Of a DNA stretch of 64,000 nt, positions 45,231 to 57,883 are shown piece by piece. Numbering within the stretch: the first letter of the stretch is position 1; every line of letters starts with the position of its first letter. Both the position numbers and the translations under genes were made by a program. The notes beneath the pieces are model-generated. The model was not told where the DNA came from, ran no database searches, and worked only from the letters and a program-made list of their open reading frames with translations. The DNA lies in assembly GCA_027257055.1 (NCBI GenBank), contig JAPVLO010000123.1, forward strand, positions 1 through 64,000. Reading direction: 5' to 3'. The DNA comes from Cephalopachus bancanus. Its lineage: Eukaryota > Chordata > Mammalia > Primates > Tarsiidae.

Positions 45231-45527
45231 GGCCGGGCTCGGTGGCTCAACCTGTAATCCCAGTGCTTTGGGAGGCCGAGGTGAGTGGATTGCCTGAGTC
45301 CAGGGGTTCGAGACCCGCCCAGGCAACTTGGCAAGACCTCATCTCTACAAGAAATCAAAAAAATTAGCCGGGCATGGTAGTGCACGCCTATAGTTCCGGA
45401 TACTCGGAAGGCTGAGACAGAAGGATCACCGGAGCCCAGCGGGTTGAGGCTGTGGTGGCCCGGAGCGTGCCACTGCACTCCAGTCTGGGTGACAGAGTGA
45501 GACTCCAACTCAAAATTAAAAAAAAAA
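45231..45527 (+). repeat. Alu
   Basis: TSD GCAGTAATTCT at 45220-45230 and about 45531-45541. Confidence 0.92.
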
Positions 45528-45639
45528 AAGGCAGTAATTCTAAAGCATCAAGTATTTACTTAACATTCATTCACATTTCTTATTTGTGTCATACACAATT
45601 TTTTTTAGTAGTTCGCTTGAATCAGGGTTCAGATTAATC

Positions 45640-45830
45640 TATGTTTCTTGCAAAATGTATGGTTTTCCCTTTCTCCTTGCCATCTTTTGCTGAAGAAGTC
45701 AAATGATTTGTCCTATAGTTTCCCATAGTCTGTATTTTGTGGATTGCACCTCTAGGGTGATGTTGTACATGTTTATTCCTCCATCTCTTATATTTTCTGT
45801 AAATTGATAGCTAAATTTGGAAACTTAATC
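45640..45830 (-). repeat. probable old L1M fragment
   Basis: AGTTTCCCATAGTCTGTATT, GATTGCACCTCTAGGGTGAT and TTTTCTGTAAATTGATAGCT resemble known L1M/HAL1 sequence. Confidence 0.45.
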
Positions 45831-46022
45831 AAATAAATTTTGCCCTCTTAGACAATTGATTTTAGTTTTCAGGGTTTATTGCTAGTTCCTTTATTGTAGT
45901 TTCTCTGTTCCTGAAATAATATTTCTTGATTTTCATTCATTTCTTATTTGGCTGTAAGACTTGTTTCTTTTAGAACTTGGGTGCTGTTACCTAGGTTTTT
46001 ACATGTTTGAGAATGTCTTTCT

Positions 46023-46318
46023 TTTTTTTTTTTTTTTTTTTGAGTTGGGAGTCTCACTCAGTCGCCCAGACTGGAGTGCAGTGGCCGCTTCCGGCCACCG
46101 CAGCCTCACCTACTGGGCTCCAGCGATCCTTCCGCCTCAGCCTTCCGAGTAGCCAGAATTATAGGCATGCACTACCACGCCAGGCTGATTTATTTATTTA
46201 TTTATTGTAGAGATGAGGTCTCGTTGCCCAGGCAGGTCTCGAACCCGCGGGCTCAGGCAATCTACTCACCTCAGCCTCCCAAAGGCGCGGGATTACAGGC
46301 TGAGCCACCGAGCCCGGC
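46023..46318 (-). repeat. young Alu
   Basis: GTCTCGTTGCCCAGGC form; TGTCTTTCT on both sides. Confidence 0.92.
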
Positions 46319-46592
46319 TTGTCTTTCTCATTTTTATTTCAAGTCCAGTTGTCAATGGAAATGAAATTCTTGGGTTAAGTTGTTATAATTGTTTCTTATT
46401 ATTCTTTAATATTAAATGTCAGAAATTTTGTCCCCCCTTTTTTCTCCCCTTCATTCATGGGAGGCAACTTAGTCTTTCTGCCTGCATGTACTCCTCATCT
46501 GAGTATCCCTATGAATTTTCTTTTACAGTTTAGTAGCTTCAGGTGTGTACGGTAATATTGATTATTGTGCATCTGCGTTGAAGGTACACCAG

Positions 46593-46890
46593 TTTTGTTT
46601 TGTTTTTACCCTGAGTTAAAGTCTCACTGTGTCACCCGGGCTGGAGTACATTGGCAAAATTGCGGCTTACTGCAGCCTTGTGAGCTCCAGTGATCCTTCT
46701 GCCTCAGCTTCCCAAGTACCTGGGACAACAGATGCATGCTGTCATGCCTGGCTAAATTTTTTCAGTTTTTTGTATAGATGAGTTCTTGCTTTGCTGCCCA
46801 GGTTGATCTCAAACACCTGGGCTCAAAGCAGTCCTCCTGCCTCAACTTCCCAAAGTTCGTTAATATCAGTCATGAGCCACAGTGCCTTGC
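46593..46890 (-). repeat. older AluJ-like element
   Basis: TGAAGGTA(C/T)AC on both sides; lacks the local linker mark. Confidence 0.85.
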
Positions 46891-46961
46891 TGAAGGTATA
46901 CCTTTGATCTTCCAATTCAGATATTTTTATTTTCTTTGAATTTTTAAAAAATTTATTGCCG

Positions 46962-47254
46962 CCAGGCTCGGTGGCTCAGCCTGTAATCCCATGCCTTTGG
47001 GAGGCTGAGGTGAGTGGATTGCCTGAGCCCACGGGTTCGAGACCCGCCTGGGCAGGCGAGACCTCATCTCTACAATAAATCAAAAAAAATTAGCTGGGTG
47101 TGGTAGCGTGCACCTGTAGTTCCAGCTATTTGGAAGGCTGAGGCAGAAGGATCGCCGGAGCCCAGCAGGTCGAGGTTGCGGTGGCCGGGAGCGGCCACTT
47201 CACTCTAGTCTGGGCGACAGTGAGACTCCAACTCAAAAAAAAAAAAAAAAAATT
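46962..47254 (+). repeat. Alu
   Basis: AAAATTTATTGCC on both sides. Confidence 0.92.
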
Positions 47255-47490
47255 TATTGCCAGTTGAAATACATTGATTATTACTTTGATTAAAACACTT
47301 TTGTATTTTCATTACTTTGTGAATCCTTTTTATATATCTTCTCCAAATTTGTAATATTCTAAGCTTTTCTTTGATTATTTTGAATGATTTTTGTTTTGTT
47401 ACTGCTATTAATGTCACTGGTATTTCCTGTAATAATTTTCCCTAAGCACTGAAAGTTTATTTTAATTTCCTTCTGTCATCTTGTCTTTGT
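47255..47490 (+). other. intron 2 single-copy stretch
   Basis: AT-rich; nothing recognised. Confidence 0.3.
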
Positions 47491-47788
47491 TTTGTTTTTG
47501 TTTTTAGTTGGGATCTTACTCTGTTGCCCAGGCTGGAGTGCAGTGGCTTGCTCATGGCCACTGCAACCTCAACCTGCTGGCTCTGGCAATCTTTTCACCT
47601 CAGCCTTCCAAGTAGTGGAACTACAGGCACCTGCCATCATGCCCAGCTAATTTTTTTTCTTCAGTTTATTGTAGAGATGAGGTCTTGCCAGTTTGCTCAG
47701 GCTGGTCTTGAACCCATGAGCTCAGGCAATCCTCTCACCTCAGCCTCCCAAAGTGCTGGGGTTATAGGCATGAGCCCCTGTGCCCAGC
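47491..47788 (-). repeat. Alu
   Basis: CTGTCA.C.TGTCT on both sides, an old imperfect TSD. Confidence 0.9.
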
Positions 47789-48087
47789 TGTCAACCTGTC
47801 TTCGAACCAATGTTTTGTGTATTCAACGACTTTCTCTTAAAAAACACAGTTCCTGTAATTTCTTTGGGCGTGTGGGATACTATTTTTCTGAAAAAAATTT
47901 TTTTTAGTTGAATAAGTTGTTTGAAATGTATGTTCTTCTCCTGTATTATTTGGTTTTTTGCTCTGCTTATTTTAGAGTTTTTAGAAATAGATTCCACAAT
48001 GATTCTTTGGATTTTCATCCAGTTATTTCCTCACATAAATAATCTTGGGTTCGGGTTGAGGGGAAGTACATTGAACCAGTCTACCAT
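47789..48087 (+). other. intron 2 single-copy stretch
   Basis: AT-rich; nothing recognised. Confidence 0.3.
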
Positions 48088-48921
48088 TTTTTTCTTTTTT
48101 GAGCTGGAGTTTAGTGGCATGCTCACGGCCACCGCAGCCTTGACCTCTCTGGACTCAGGCAATCCTTCCACTTCAGCCTTCCAAGTAGCTGCATAGACAT
48201 GCACCACCATGCCCTGCTAATTTTTTGACTTATTGTAGAGACGAAGTCTTGCCAAGTTGCCCGGGCTGGTTAAACCCTTGGGCTCAGGCAGTCTTCTTGC
48301 CTCTGCCTCCCAAAGTGCTGATATTGCAGGCATGCGCTTCCATTTCTATCTTCAGATTTGGTCATGGTTGTCTTTTTTTTTCTGTTTCTAATTTGGCGAG
48401 GTGATTAGCACCTGGACATTAAAAGTGATACCTTGGCTGGACGCGGTGGCTCACGCGTATAATCCCAGCATTTTGGGAGGCCAAGGTGAGAGAATTGCCT
48501 GAGCCCACAGGTTCGCGACCAGCCTGGGCAACTTGGCGAGACCTCATCTCTACAATAAATCAAAAAATTAGCTGGGCATGATGGTCCATTCCTTATAGTT
48601 CCAGCTACTTGGAGGGCTAAGGCAGAAGGATCACTTGAGCCCAGCAGGTCAAGGCTGCAGTGGCCATGAGCATGTGCACTGCACTCCAGCCTGGACGACA
48701 GAGTGAGACTCCAATTCAAAAAAAAAAAAGAAAAAATTGATAACCTTGATCTTGGTTTTCTTAGCTATCTACCCTTGACCACTGTGCAATTTCTATATGT
48801 TGATCTGGGTCGGGTCTCACTTTGTTGCCCAGGCAGATCTCAAACTCCTGTCCTCAAGTCATCTTCCTGCCTCAGCATCCCAAAGTGCTGGGGCTATGGG
48901 CGTGAGCCATTGAGTCCAGCT
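48088..48921. repeat. Alu group
   Basis: 48088-48340 (-, part of the right arm missing), 48434-48730 (+, dimer) and 48807-48921 (-, left arm). Confidence 0.88.
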
Positions 48922-49067
48922 ATAACCCTTTCCTAAACTTAGTTTTGGCCTTTTAATTTTTTTCAATCTTTTTTTTCATATTATACAATTTTATTTATCT
49001 TCTGTATTTTTTTTAGCCAGATGTGGTGGTGCAGCACATCTTGGTTATTTTTATTGTTTTTTCATTT

Positions 49068-49920
<853 letters not shown>

Positions 49921-50160
49921 CATTCTTGTTTTTAAACTTAGTTTTATAAGAAACACATTTTATAATGCCATATGTTAGGTTGTTGCTTTCAAAAGACATA
50001 TATGTCACAAAAAAATTAAGGAAGAGTAATGCAGCAACAGAAATTTGACATACAAGAAATGTATGAAGATGTGTTATTACATTAGTGAGCAGTCTGCATT
50101 ATTTCATCAGATGGATTTTTATGACTTGATTTAAACCACTGTTAATTTTGGTCTTTTTAG
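49921..50160 (+). other. Alu-free 3' end of intron 2
   Basis: 240 bp ending in TTGGTCTTTTTAG, the exon 3 acceptor. Confidence 0.5.
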
Positions 50161-50268
50161 ATTGTGAATCGGCACGGTCCTGAGGCAGACAGGCATTTAT
50201 TACGCTGCCTATTTTCGCATGTGGATTTCAGTGGCGATGGTAAAAGCAGTGGCAAAGATTTCCATCAG
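50161..50268 (+). CDS. CNOT1: CNOT1 exon 3, residues 35-70
   Basis: The acceptor TTTTTAG| and the donor CATCAG|GTATTT bracket 108 nt (36 codons) in phase 0. The peptide runs [20 protein letters not shown], then [16 protein letters not shown]. This is part of the N-terminal helical region known in the family to carry CNOT10/CNOT11. There is no Alu between here and exon 7. Confidence 0.96.
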
Positions 50269-50847
50269 GTATTTGGCTTACGGAGTCTGTGTCTATTTGG
50301 CTCTGATTTTTCAATTAGAACATTTTGGGCATAGTGGCATGTGGCTAACTACGCATACAAAATAGCATCCAGAAATAATCTTAGCTGCATGGCTAAAATG
50401 TGTTTAGATGTTTCCTTTTGTTTGTCCTTTCCTTCCCTGTGTGGTTACAGACCCTTATGGCTACCTAGTTCATGCTTGGACAGCTTGGGGTCAGACCTGC
50501 CAGGGGGAATTAGGAATGTGGGATGCCCTGCTTGACAAGAAAATAAATCAGAGAGAGAATCTCGTGTCCTGGATTGAATTTCTTTGGCTTGATTCTCAAT
50601 GGGGCAACAGTATGTCATGATAATATTTCTGACAGTAATCTTGTTAGTGGACTCTATTTTGTGGAAGTTTTGGCTGGACATGTGTTGCTATCACTTTGAG
50701 TAACTTAATGGGATTTTTAAAGAGCTGGTTTTAATAATGTATAAACAGTATATATACAGTATTAGATCACATTTTAATGTTCTGAGAACTTCTGTTTCTG
50801 TAAGTTGATGGTTAGTGCTAATTAAAATTCATTTTTTATTTTTAAAG

Positions 50848-50946
50848 ACTCAGTTTCTGATTCAGGAGTGTGCGTCGTTGATTACAAAGCCAAATTTTAT
50901 CTCGACGCTGTCCTATGCCATTGATAATCCATTGCACTATCAGAAG
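50848..50946 (+). CDS. CNOT1: CNOT1 exon 4, residues 71-103
   Basis: A 99-nt exon, phase 0 on both sides, with acceptor TTTAAAG| and donor CAGAAG|GTTGGT. It encodes [20 protein letters not shown] followed by [13 protein letters not shown]. The acceptor has a short, A-interrupted pyrimidine tract. Confidence 0.96.
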
Positions 50947-51305
50947 GTTGGTATTACTTTTATCTTTAGTAGTTCTAAGAATGATCTCTTAAGCATTGTA
51001 AAAGGACCCTAGGCCTAGATCTCATAATATCATATCTTAATTTTTAAAGATTTAAGTAGTTACTTTTGGGTGTCTTGTATCTTTTTAACAGAATCAAGGC
51101 AATTCGTTTACTAATTTTACTAAAACCAAATCATGTGTAGGCTTAAACTTGTCAAACTACAGTTCTAGGACTTGGTGTATTGTTTTTAACAACACTACAG
51201 AAGTATGTATCTCCTATATAGTGCCATACTTGGGTGAAAAGATATATTTAAATAATTTCTGAAAATTAAGTTCCTTTTTTTGAAATAAGATTTGGTTTGT
51301 TTCAG

Positions 51306-51374
51306 AGTTTAAAGCCTGCACCCCACTTATTTGCCCAGCTGAGTAAAGTACTCAAGTTAAGCAAAGTGCAAGAG
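51306..51374 (+). CDS. CNOT1: CNOT1 exon 5, residues 104-126
   Basis: The smallest phase-0 exon, 69 nt (23 codons), encoding [23 protein letters not shown]. Acceptor GTTTCAG|, donor AGAG|GTGAGT. Skipping it would keep the frame. Confidence 0.96.
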
Positions 51375-51464
51375 GTGAGTGAATGAAGAAAAGCAATGTA
51401 TGCCAAATTAGATTTAAAAATAGTCATTTGACTCTTTGGTCAATCTAACCCTTCTTGTTTTTAG

Positions 51465-51519
51465 GTGATTTTTGGACTTGCCCTGTTGAATTCTTCCAGC
51501 TCAGATCTTAGAGGTTTTG
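51465..51519 (+). CDS. CNOT1: CNOT1 exon 6, residues 127-144 plus one base
   Basis: A 55-nt exon that encodes VIFGLALLNSSSSDLRGF and ends one base into the next codon (phase 1). The donor TTTTG|GTAAGT is strong. The intron before it is only 90 bp (51375-51464), close to the practical minimum for a mammalian intron. Confidence 0.96.
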
Positions 51520-51654
51520 GTAAGTTACTTTTCTCCTAAAAATCTAGAGAAGTGAGACTCTTTAAAATTAATTGGCTTTTAAATTATGAGGCACCATAGT
51601 TTTAGACTTTGGAGAGTAAGATTATCTAAGATTAATTTCTTTTGGTATCTGTGC

Positions 51655-51865
51655 TGAAAACAATATAAAATTTGCCCTCACAACCATTTTAAGTGTACAG
51701 TTCTGTAGTGTGAACTATATTCACATTGTTGTGTAACAGCTCTCTAGAACTTTTCAGTATTGCAAAATGTAGACTATACCCTTTGAACAACTCTCCATGT
51801 TCCCCTCCCCTCACATAGGTCCTGGCCATTGGTCTCTTTATATGTATCAACTAGAGCTGTGGAAA
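51655..51865 (-). repeat. L1M 3' fragment in intron 6
   Basis: AACCATTTTAAGTGTACAGT, CTATATTCACATTGTTGTGT and CTCCATGTTCCCCTCCCCTC follow a common antisense L1M order. It lies 120 bp before exon 7. Confidence 0.7.
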
Positions 51866-51983
51866 CTTAGGGTAAAGGGTGACTTGGTAAATGAAAAGGA
51901 TGATCATCTGTCTACATTTTGATATGGGACTTTTTACTCATTGTGGAGCAAAAAATAACTTGTGACTTTTGGTTTTCTTCTAG

Positions 51984-52187
51984 CTGCCCAGTTTATCAAA
52001 CAGAAGCTTCCAGATCTTCTGCGTTCTTACATTGACGCAGACGTCAGTGGAAATCAAGAAGGTGGCTTCCAAGATATAGCAATAGAGGTCCTACACCTCC
52101 TCCTCTCCCATCTCCTCTTTGGGCAGAAGGGAGCCTTTGGAGTTGGACAGGAACAGATAGACGCTTTTCTTAAGACGCTGCGCAGAG
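51984..52187 (+). CDS. CNOT1: CNOT1 exon 7, residues 145-212 plus one base
   Basis: A 204-nt exon beginning in phase 1 and ending in phase 1. It encodes [20 protein letters not shown], then a region with [20 protein letters not shown] and [16 protein letters not shown]. The helical, leucine-rich pattern suits the N-terminal alpha-solenoid. Acceptor CTTCTAG|, donor CAGAG|GTAAGG. Confidence 0.96.
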
Positions 52188-52276
52188 GTAAGGGAGTCTT
52201 TGTAGCTTACAATAGATGACTTTCTTGGATGATCACAGATATGACAGAAGCATTTTGGAATATGTGAAGATAGTTA

Positions 52277-52730
52277 CTTTTTTTTTTTTTTTCTGAGTTG
52301 GAGTCTTACTCTGTCACCCAGGCTGGAGTACAGTGGCACACTCATGGCCACTCCAGTGTTGACTTGGGCTCTGGCGATCCTTCTGCCTCAGTCTTCCAAG
52401 TTGCCAGAACCACAGATGTATGCTACCATGACTGGATAAATTTTTTTTTTTTTTAAGTTGGAGTCTCACTCTGTCACCCAGACTGGAGTGCAGTGGCCAC
52501 TCCTGGCCACTGCAGCCTCGACCTCTGGGCTCCGGCGATGCTTCTGCCTCAGCCTTCCAAGTAGCTGGAACTACAGTCGCGCGCTACCATGCCCGGCTTA
52601 TTTTTGACTTATTGTAGAGATGAGGTCTCACCAAGTTGCCCAGGCGGGTCTCAAACCCGCGGGCTCAGGCAGTCCACTCACCTCAGCCTCCCAAAGCGCT
52701 GGGATTACAGGCTGAGCCACCGAGCCAGGC
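52277..52730 (-). repeat. Alu right arm plus Alu dimer
   Basis: 52277-52437 (single arm) then 52441-52730 (dimer), both antisense. They are bounded by TAGTTACTTTTTT / TGACTTACTTTTTT, so they may be one trimeric insertion. Confidence 0.85.
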
Positions 52731-52794
52731 CTGTGACTTACTTTTTTTAATCTTGGTAATCTTTTAAGGAAGAGGATATTTTATTTACTTATTT

Positions 52795-53190
52795 ATTTAT
52801 TTAGAGTCTGGATCTTGCTCTGTCACCCAGCCTGGAGTCCAGTGCCATGGTCACGATAATCACGGCTCATGGTGGCCTTCACCTCTTAGGCCTTCATCTT
52901 CCACCTCTGCATCCTGAGTAGCTGTGACTAGGGGCATGCATTATTGCACCTAGCTAATTTTTTTTTTTTCCAAGTAGTCTGCCTGCTTTGACCTCCCAAA
53001 GTGCTGGGATTATATATGTGAGCTACCACACCTGGCTGTTTTATAATGTAAGCCTGTAGTCCCAGCTACTCAGGAGACTGATAGGGGAGGATTGCTTAAG
53101 CCCAGGAGTTAGAGGTTGCAGTGAGTTTGGTCATACCTCTGCACTCCCGCCTTGGCAACAGAGCGAGACACTGTCTCTAAGTAAAAGTAA
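52795..53190. repeat. old Alu fragments
   Basis: 52795-53037 (-, deleted) and 53045-53185 (+, right arm). Confidence 0.75.
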
Positions 53191-53341
53191 GAAAAAGTAA
53201 TAATAATAAAGTTTCATTATAGAAAAGATATAAGATGAACATAGCATCACCAATCTTGTTATTTTTATATAGGTCAGATGTGTTCCCCCGCCCCAAGACT
53301 ACCTTACAGTTAGATGCTGTTTTTAGCTGTAAAAATTGGTC

Positions 53342-54094
53342 TTTTTTTTTTTTGAGTTAGAGTCTCACTCTGTCACCCAGACTGGAGTGCCGTGGCAGCT
53401 CCCGGCCACTGCAGCCTCGACCTTCTGGGCTCCGGCGATCCTTCCGCCTCAGCCTTCCAAGTAGCCGGAATTACAGGCATGCGCTACCACGCCCGGCTGA
53501 TATTTTTGATTTATTGTAGAGATGAGGTCTCCCCTGCCTGGGCGGGTCTCGAACCCCGCGGGCTCAGGCAATCCACTCACCTCAGCCTCCCAAAGGCGCG
53601 GGATTACAGGCTGAGCCACTGAGCCCGGCTTTTTTTTTTTTTTTTTTAAGTTGGGGGGGGTCTCATTCTGTTGCCCAGGCTTGAGTACAGTGGTACAGTC
53701 ACAGCTCACCACAGCCTTGACTTCTGGGTTCAGGTGATCCTTCTCCATCAACTTTCCAAGTAACTGGAACTACAGGTCCACACCAGCACACCCAGTTAAT
53801 TTTTTTTTTTTTGTAGAGGTAAGGTCTCACCGAGTTGCTCAGGCTGGAGTGCAGTGGCACACTCACAGCTACACCAGCATCGACCCGCTGAGCTCCAACA
53901 ATCCTTCCACTTCAGCCTTCCAAGTACTGGAACCACAAGCTCGCGCTACCATGCCCAGTTAATTTTTTATTTATTGTTGAGATGAGGTCTCCCCAAGTTG
54001 CCCAGGCTGGTCTTGAACCCACGGGCTCAGGCAGTCTACTTGCCTTGAGTTCTCAAAGTGCTGGGATTACAGGCTGCGCCTCTGAGACTGGCTG
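53342..54094 (-). repeat. young Alu followed by a right-right-left Alu chimera
   Basis: 53342-53629 is a young dimer. In 53632-54094 one right arm and part of a left arm switch at GTTGCTCAGGCTGG into a second right arm, then a left arm. Confidence 0.85.
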
Positions 54095-54206
54095 AGAAAT
54101 AACTTTTTTAAAAAACAAATCTGTGATTTGTGTGGACTAGCATCCATTATTATTTTGTTTACTTTCTAATGTTTATACAGTTTAATTTCAAACTATATAT
54201 ATATAT

Positions 54207-54347
54207 TTTTAAATTTATTGTAGAGACGGGGTCTTGCCAAGCTGCCCAGGCTGGTCTCAAATCCCTGGACCCCTGGGCTCACTCAAGTAGTCCTCTCGCC
54301 TCTGCCTCCCAAAGTGCTTGAGATTATAGACATGTGCCACCATGCTC
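54207..54347 (-). repeat. Alu left monomer
   Basis: Single antisense arm 124 bp before exon 8; preceded by (TA)n. Confidence 0.75.
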
Positions 54348-54471
54348 AACTAGCTTTGCTTTGAATACGAACTTATAGAAGGATCAGGTTTGAGGGACTT
54401 TTTTGGATAGAGCAAAAATGGGTTGTTTGTTTTTAATCAGAATAGCAGTTGTAATTTTTTTCCTCCCTCAG

Positions 54472-54640
54472 ATTTTCCCCAAGAACGCTGTCCTGTGGTG
54501 CTCGCACCACTTTTATACCCTGAAAAACGGGACATTCTAATGGACAGGATCCTGCCTGATTCCGGAGGGGTAGCTAAAACCATGATGGAGAGCTCTTTGG
54601 CTGATTTCATGCAAGAAGTAGGCTATGGCTTTTGCGCAAG
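54472..54640 (+). CDS. CNOT1: CNOT1 exon 8, residues 213-268 plus two bases
   Basis: A 169-nt exon with acceptor TCCTCCCTCAG| and donor GCAAG|GTTGGT (weaker than consensus after +3). It encodes [20 protein letters not shown] and, near the end, [12 protein letters not shown]. It starts in phase 1 and ends in phase 2. A young antisense Alu starts about 120 bp downstream. Confidence 0.96.
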
Positions 54641-54768
54641 GTTGGTAGTAAGACATTAAATTTTGATTATTCTTATACCAGACATGATGTAAATCTTTAA
54701 AAACAAGTTCCTAAAATTTTTTTAAAGCTGTCATCCTTTGCCTTTCAGGATTTTTGCTTCTAAATTTT

Positions 54769-55060
54769 TTTTTTTTTTTTTTTTTTTGAGTTGGAGTCTC
54801 ACTCGGTCGCCCAAACTGGAGTGCAGTGGCCGCTTCCGGCCACCGCGCCTCCACCTGCTGGGCTCCGGCGATCCTTCCGCCTCAGCCTTCCAAGTAACCG
54901 GAATTACAGGCATGCGGTACCACGCCCTGCTGATTTTTTGATTTATTGTAGAGATGAGGTCTCGCTGCCCAGGCAGGTCTCGAACCCGCAGGGTCAGGCA
55001 ATCCACTCACCTCAGCCTCCCAAAGGCGCGGGATTACAGGCTGAGCCACCGAGCCCGGCT
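54769..55060 (-). repeat. young Alu
   Basis: GCTTCTAAATTTT on both sides (about 54756-54768, 55061-55073); GTCTCGCTGCCCAGGC form. Confidence 0.93.
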
Positions 55061-55073
55061 GCTTCTAAATTTT

Positions 55074-55700
55074 AATCTTCCTCATACTAGTGTTGGTATT
55101 GGCTATAAACATTCTGGTGTTAAATTTGTATCTCCTCATTTCCACCAGTTTCTGAAATTTAGGAATCAGAGATTCCTAGCCTAGTTGCTGTGATAGGCAT
55201 TTTTTTTAACTCTAGGGAAAAAGAAATAACATTGAGGTAACTGTCGAACTTTTATCACTGTATGCTTAATATGTCTCATTTTCTCTTCTCTGCCCTCATC
55301 CCTCAATTCCTCACTATGCTGTTAGCTTCTGCCTCCTTCCTTTTCTGCCTCTTTTATACCTTGTTGCATATTTTTCTCACTTGCTTGGGGCACCAAAGGA
55401 TATCATTTCACCCTGTTAGCACTTAAAACTATGATATAGCGGGATTATTAATATTTTTCTTAGAATAAATTCAGTAAAAGCATATTGTGCTTTGCTTTGA
55501 CTTAAAAATTGTCATGTTTTGAAAACCCTCACATAAACCCCATTCTCACTTATGTTAGAAAAATGTATTTTTGAGTGTTTATGTGTGCCTGGCATATAAC
55601 TTAACTAATTGAACTTTAAGATTCAAAGTGAAGAGGTTTGGATACATTTTCAAGTCTTTGCACATTATCAGAATAATCAGACTCACTTTGAGTCTTAAGG
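55074..55700 (+). other. intron 8 single-copy stretch
   Basis: No repeat or exon recognised. Confidence 0.35.
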
Positions 55701-55703
55701 TCT

Positions 55704-56293
55704 TTTTTTTTTTTTTTTTTTTTTAGTTGGAGTCTCACTCTGTCGCCTAGACTGGAGTGCAGTGGCCGCTCCCGGCCACCGCAGCCTCCACCTGCTGGGC
55801 TCCAGTGATCCTTCTGCCTCAGCCTTCCAAGTAGCCAGAATTACAGGCATGCGCTACCACGGCCGGCTGATTTTTTGATTTATTGTAGAGATGAGGTCTC
55901 GCTTCTCAGGCAGGTCTCGAACCCGTGGGCTCAGGCAATCCACTCACCTCAGCCTCCCAAAGGCGCGGGATTACAGGCTGAGCCACCAAGCCCAGCTTTG
56001 TTTTTTTTGTTTTGTTTTGAGTTGGAGTCTCACTCTGTCGCCCAGACTAGAGTGCAGTGGCTGCTCCCGGCCACCGCAGCCTCGACCTGCTGGGCTCCGG
56101 CGATCCTTCCGCCTCAACCTTCCAAGTAGCCGGGATTACAGGCATGCTCTACCACGCCCGGCCGATTTTTTGATTTATTGTAGAGATGAGGTCTCGCTGC
56201 CCAGGCGGGTCTCGAACCCGTGGACTCAGGCTATCTACTCACCTCAGCCTCCCAAAGGCGCGGGATTACAGGCTGAGCCACTGAGCCCGGCTG
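55704..56293 (-). repeat. two young Alus in tandem
   Basis: 55704-55998 and 55999-56293, with GAGTCTTAAG.TCTT only at the outer borders (55689, 56294). Confidence 0.92.
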
Positions 56294-56603
56294 AGTCTTA
56301 AGATCTTAAAGAGTAACTTAATTCAAAACTGGAGATTGAGGATAGTTTTATATGTTTTTGTAAAAGGTCATTACTCTTGGCTCCTGTTTCCTTCCACTGA
56401 TGTTTTAACCTTTTGCCATTTTCTTTTTTTAAGTAAGTGATTTTTACAATCTTACCTATATAAAAGTAACAAGAAATGAACCTTACTACTCTGCTTGTGT
56501 TAGTAAAACTGAAGATTTCATATGCGGTTCATATGATGCCAGCATTTCTTAATGTTGATATTTTGGGTGGTAGCATTTTTCTGAAGTTGTATTTCTGTTT
56601 CAG

Positions 56604-56730
56604 TATTGAAGAATGTCGCAATATAATCATGCAGTTTGGTGTTCGGGAGGTCACAGCTGCCCAGGTTGCAAGGGTTTTAGGAATGATGGCTCGAACTCAT
56701 TCAGGATTAACAGATGGTATTCCATTACAG
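56604..56730 (+). CDS. CNOT1: CNOT1 exon 9, residues 269-311
   Basis: A 127-nt exon that completes the split Ser codon and then encodes [20 protein letters not shown] and [22 protein letters not shown]. Acceptor TTTCAG|, donor TTACAG|GTGTGT. It returns the frame to phase 0. Confidence 0.96.
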
Positions 56731-56875
56731 GTGTGTTGAATTCACCTATTTTACCAAGTGAGTTAATGTCCTGTCCTTTTTATTTATTAAATTATACTAT
56801 GATTGATTGATCTGCCAACCAAAACTGAACACATTAGATAGCTGGGTTTGTTTAATTCAAGTTTTACTTCTACAG

Positions 56876-56986
56876 AGTATCTCTGCTCCTGGCAGTGGGA
56901 TTTGGAGTGATGGAAAAGATAAAAGTGATGGAGCACAGGCACACACATGGAATGTAGAAGTCTTGATTGATGTTCTCAAAGAATTG
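56876..56986 (+). CDS. CNOT1: CNOT1 exon 10, residues 312-348
   Basis: A 111-nt, phase-0 exon encoding [20 protein letters not shown] and [17 protein letters not shown]. The Ser/Gly/Asp-rich start is likely a flexible loop; the end is helical. The intron before it is 145 bp. The next exon lies outside the window. Confidence 0.96.
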
Positions 56987-57048
56987 GTGAGTATATATAG
57001 TCATGGTTTTTGATTATGATGTTAGGATGATGTCCAAATAAAGTGAAA

Positions 57049-57320
57049 TTTATTTATTTTTTTTATTTATTTTTGAGTCAGAGTTTTACCTTAACGCCCA
57101 GACTGGAGTGCAGTGGCATGCTCACGACCACTGCAGCCCCAGCCTGCTGGGCTTAAGTGATAATGCCTCCCAAGTAGATGGAACCACAGGCATGTGCCAC
57201 CATGCCTGGCTAATTTTTTTGATTTGTTGTAGAGACAGTCTTGCCAAGTTGCCCAGGGTGGTCTCGAACCCCTGGGTTCAGGCAGTCCTCTTGCCTCTGC
57301 CTCCCAGAGTGCTGGGAGAA
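57049..57320 (-). repeat. Alu, truncated
   Basis: Stops at GTGCTGGGAG without the usual 5' end. Confidence 0.85.
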
Positions 57321-57504
57321 AGCATATTTTCAGTAAATACAGAGCTCAGCTGAAAGAGAGCAGCAGTGATTTGTAAATATCTAACATCACTGGCTCAAAA
57401 AGTAATGAAAGTATCTGAGTTAAATATGTATTGAGCACGTTTTTTCATTAGGTTTGTTACCTTGCAATTCTGGGTGGTGTAACTAAAGTGAGTTGGTATG
57501 TGTG

Positions 57505-57720
57505 TGTTTTTGGAGGTGGGGGACTGATTTACAAAATAATGATTAAAAAATTGAGAAGGGAGGTTTTCTGAATGGTTTCTGGTAAGTGCAAGAAAAATTC
57601 TGCGTGGTTTTTTTTTTGGGAGAAGGTGGGGGAGTGATTTGTTATAAAATAATGATTAAAAAATTATTGAGAAGGGAGGTCTTCTGAATGGTTTCTGGTA
57701 GGTGCAAGAAAAATTCTGCC
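57505..57720 (+). repeat. tandem duplication of about 110 bp
   Basis: GATTAAAAAATTGAGAAGGG and GAATGGTTTCTGGTAAGTGC in the first copy recur in the second, after a GGAGGTGGGGGACTGATTT / GAAGGTGGGGGAGTGATTT start. Boundary near 57607. Confidence 0.85.
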
Positions 57721-57883
57721 AACTCCTGTTTATGGTAAATAAAGATAATGCAAATTTGTATGTATCTTGCTACTTAAACTTTTTGGATTATTCACAGACT
57801 AAGTACTTGGCTCCCACATAAACAGTACCTCAACTAAAACACTGATGTGCTTAAATAAGACATTAAGGAATGGAACTTTATTT

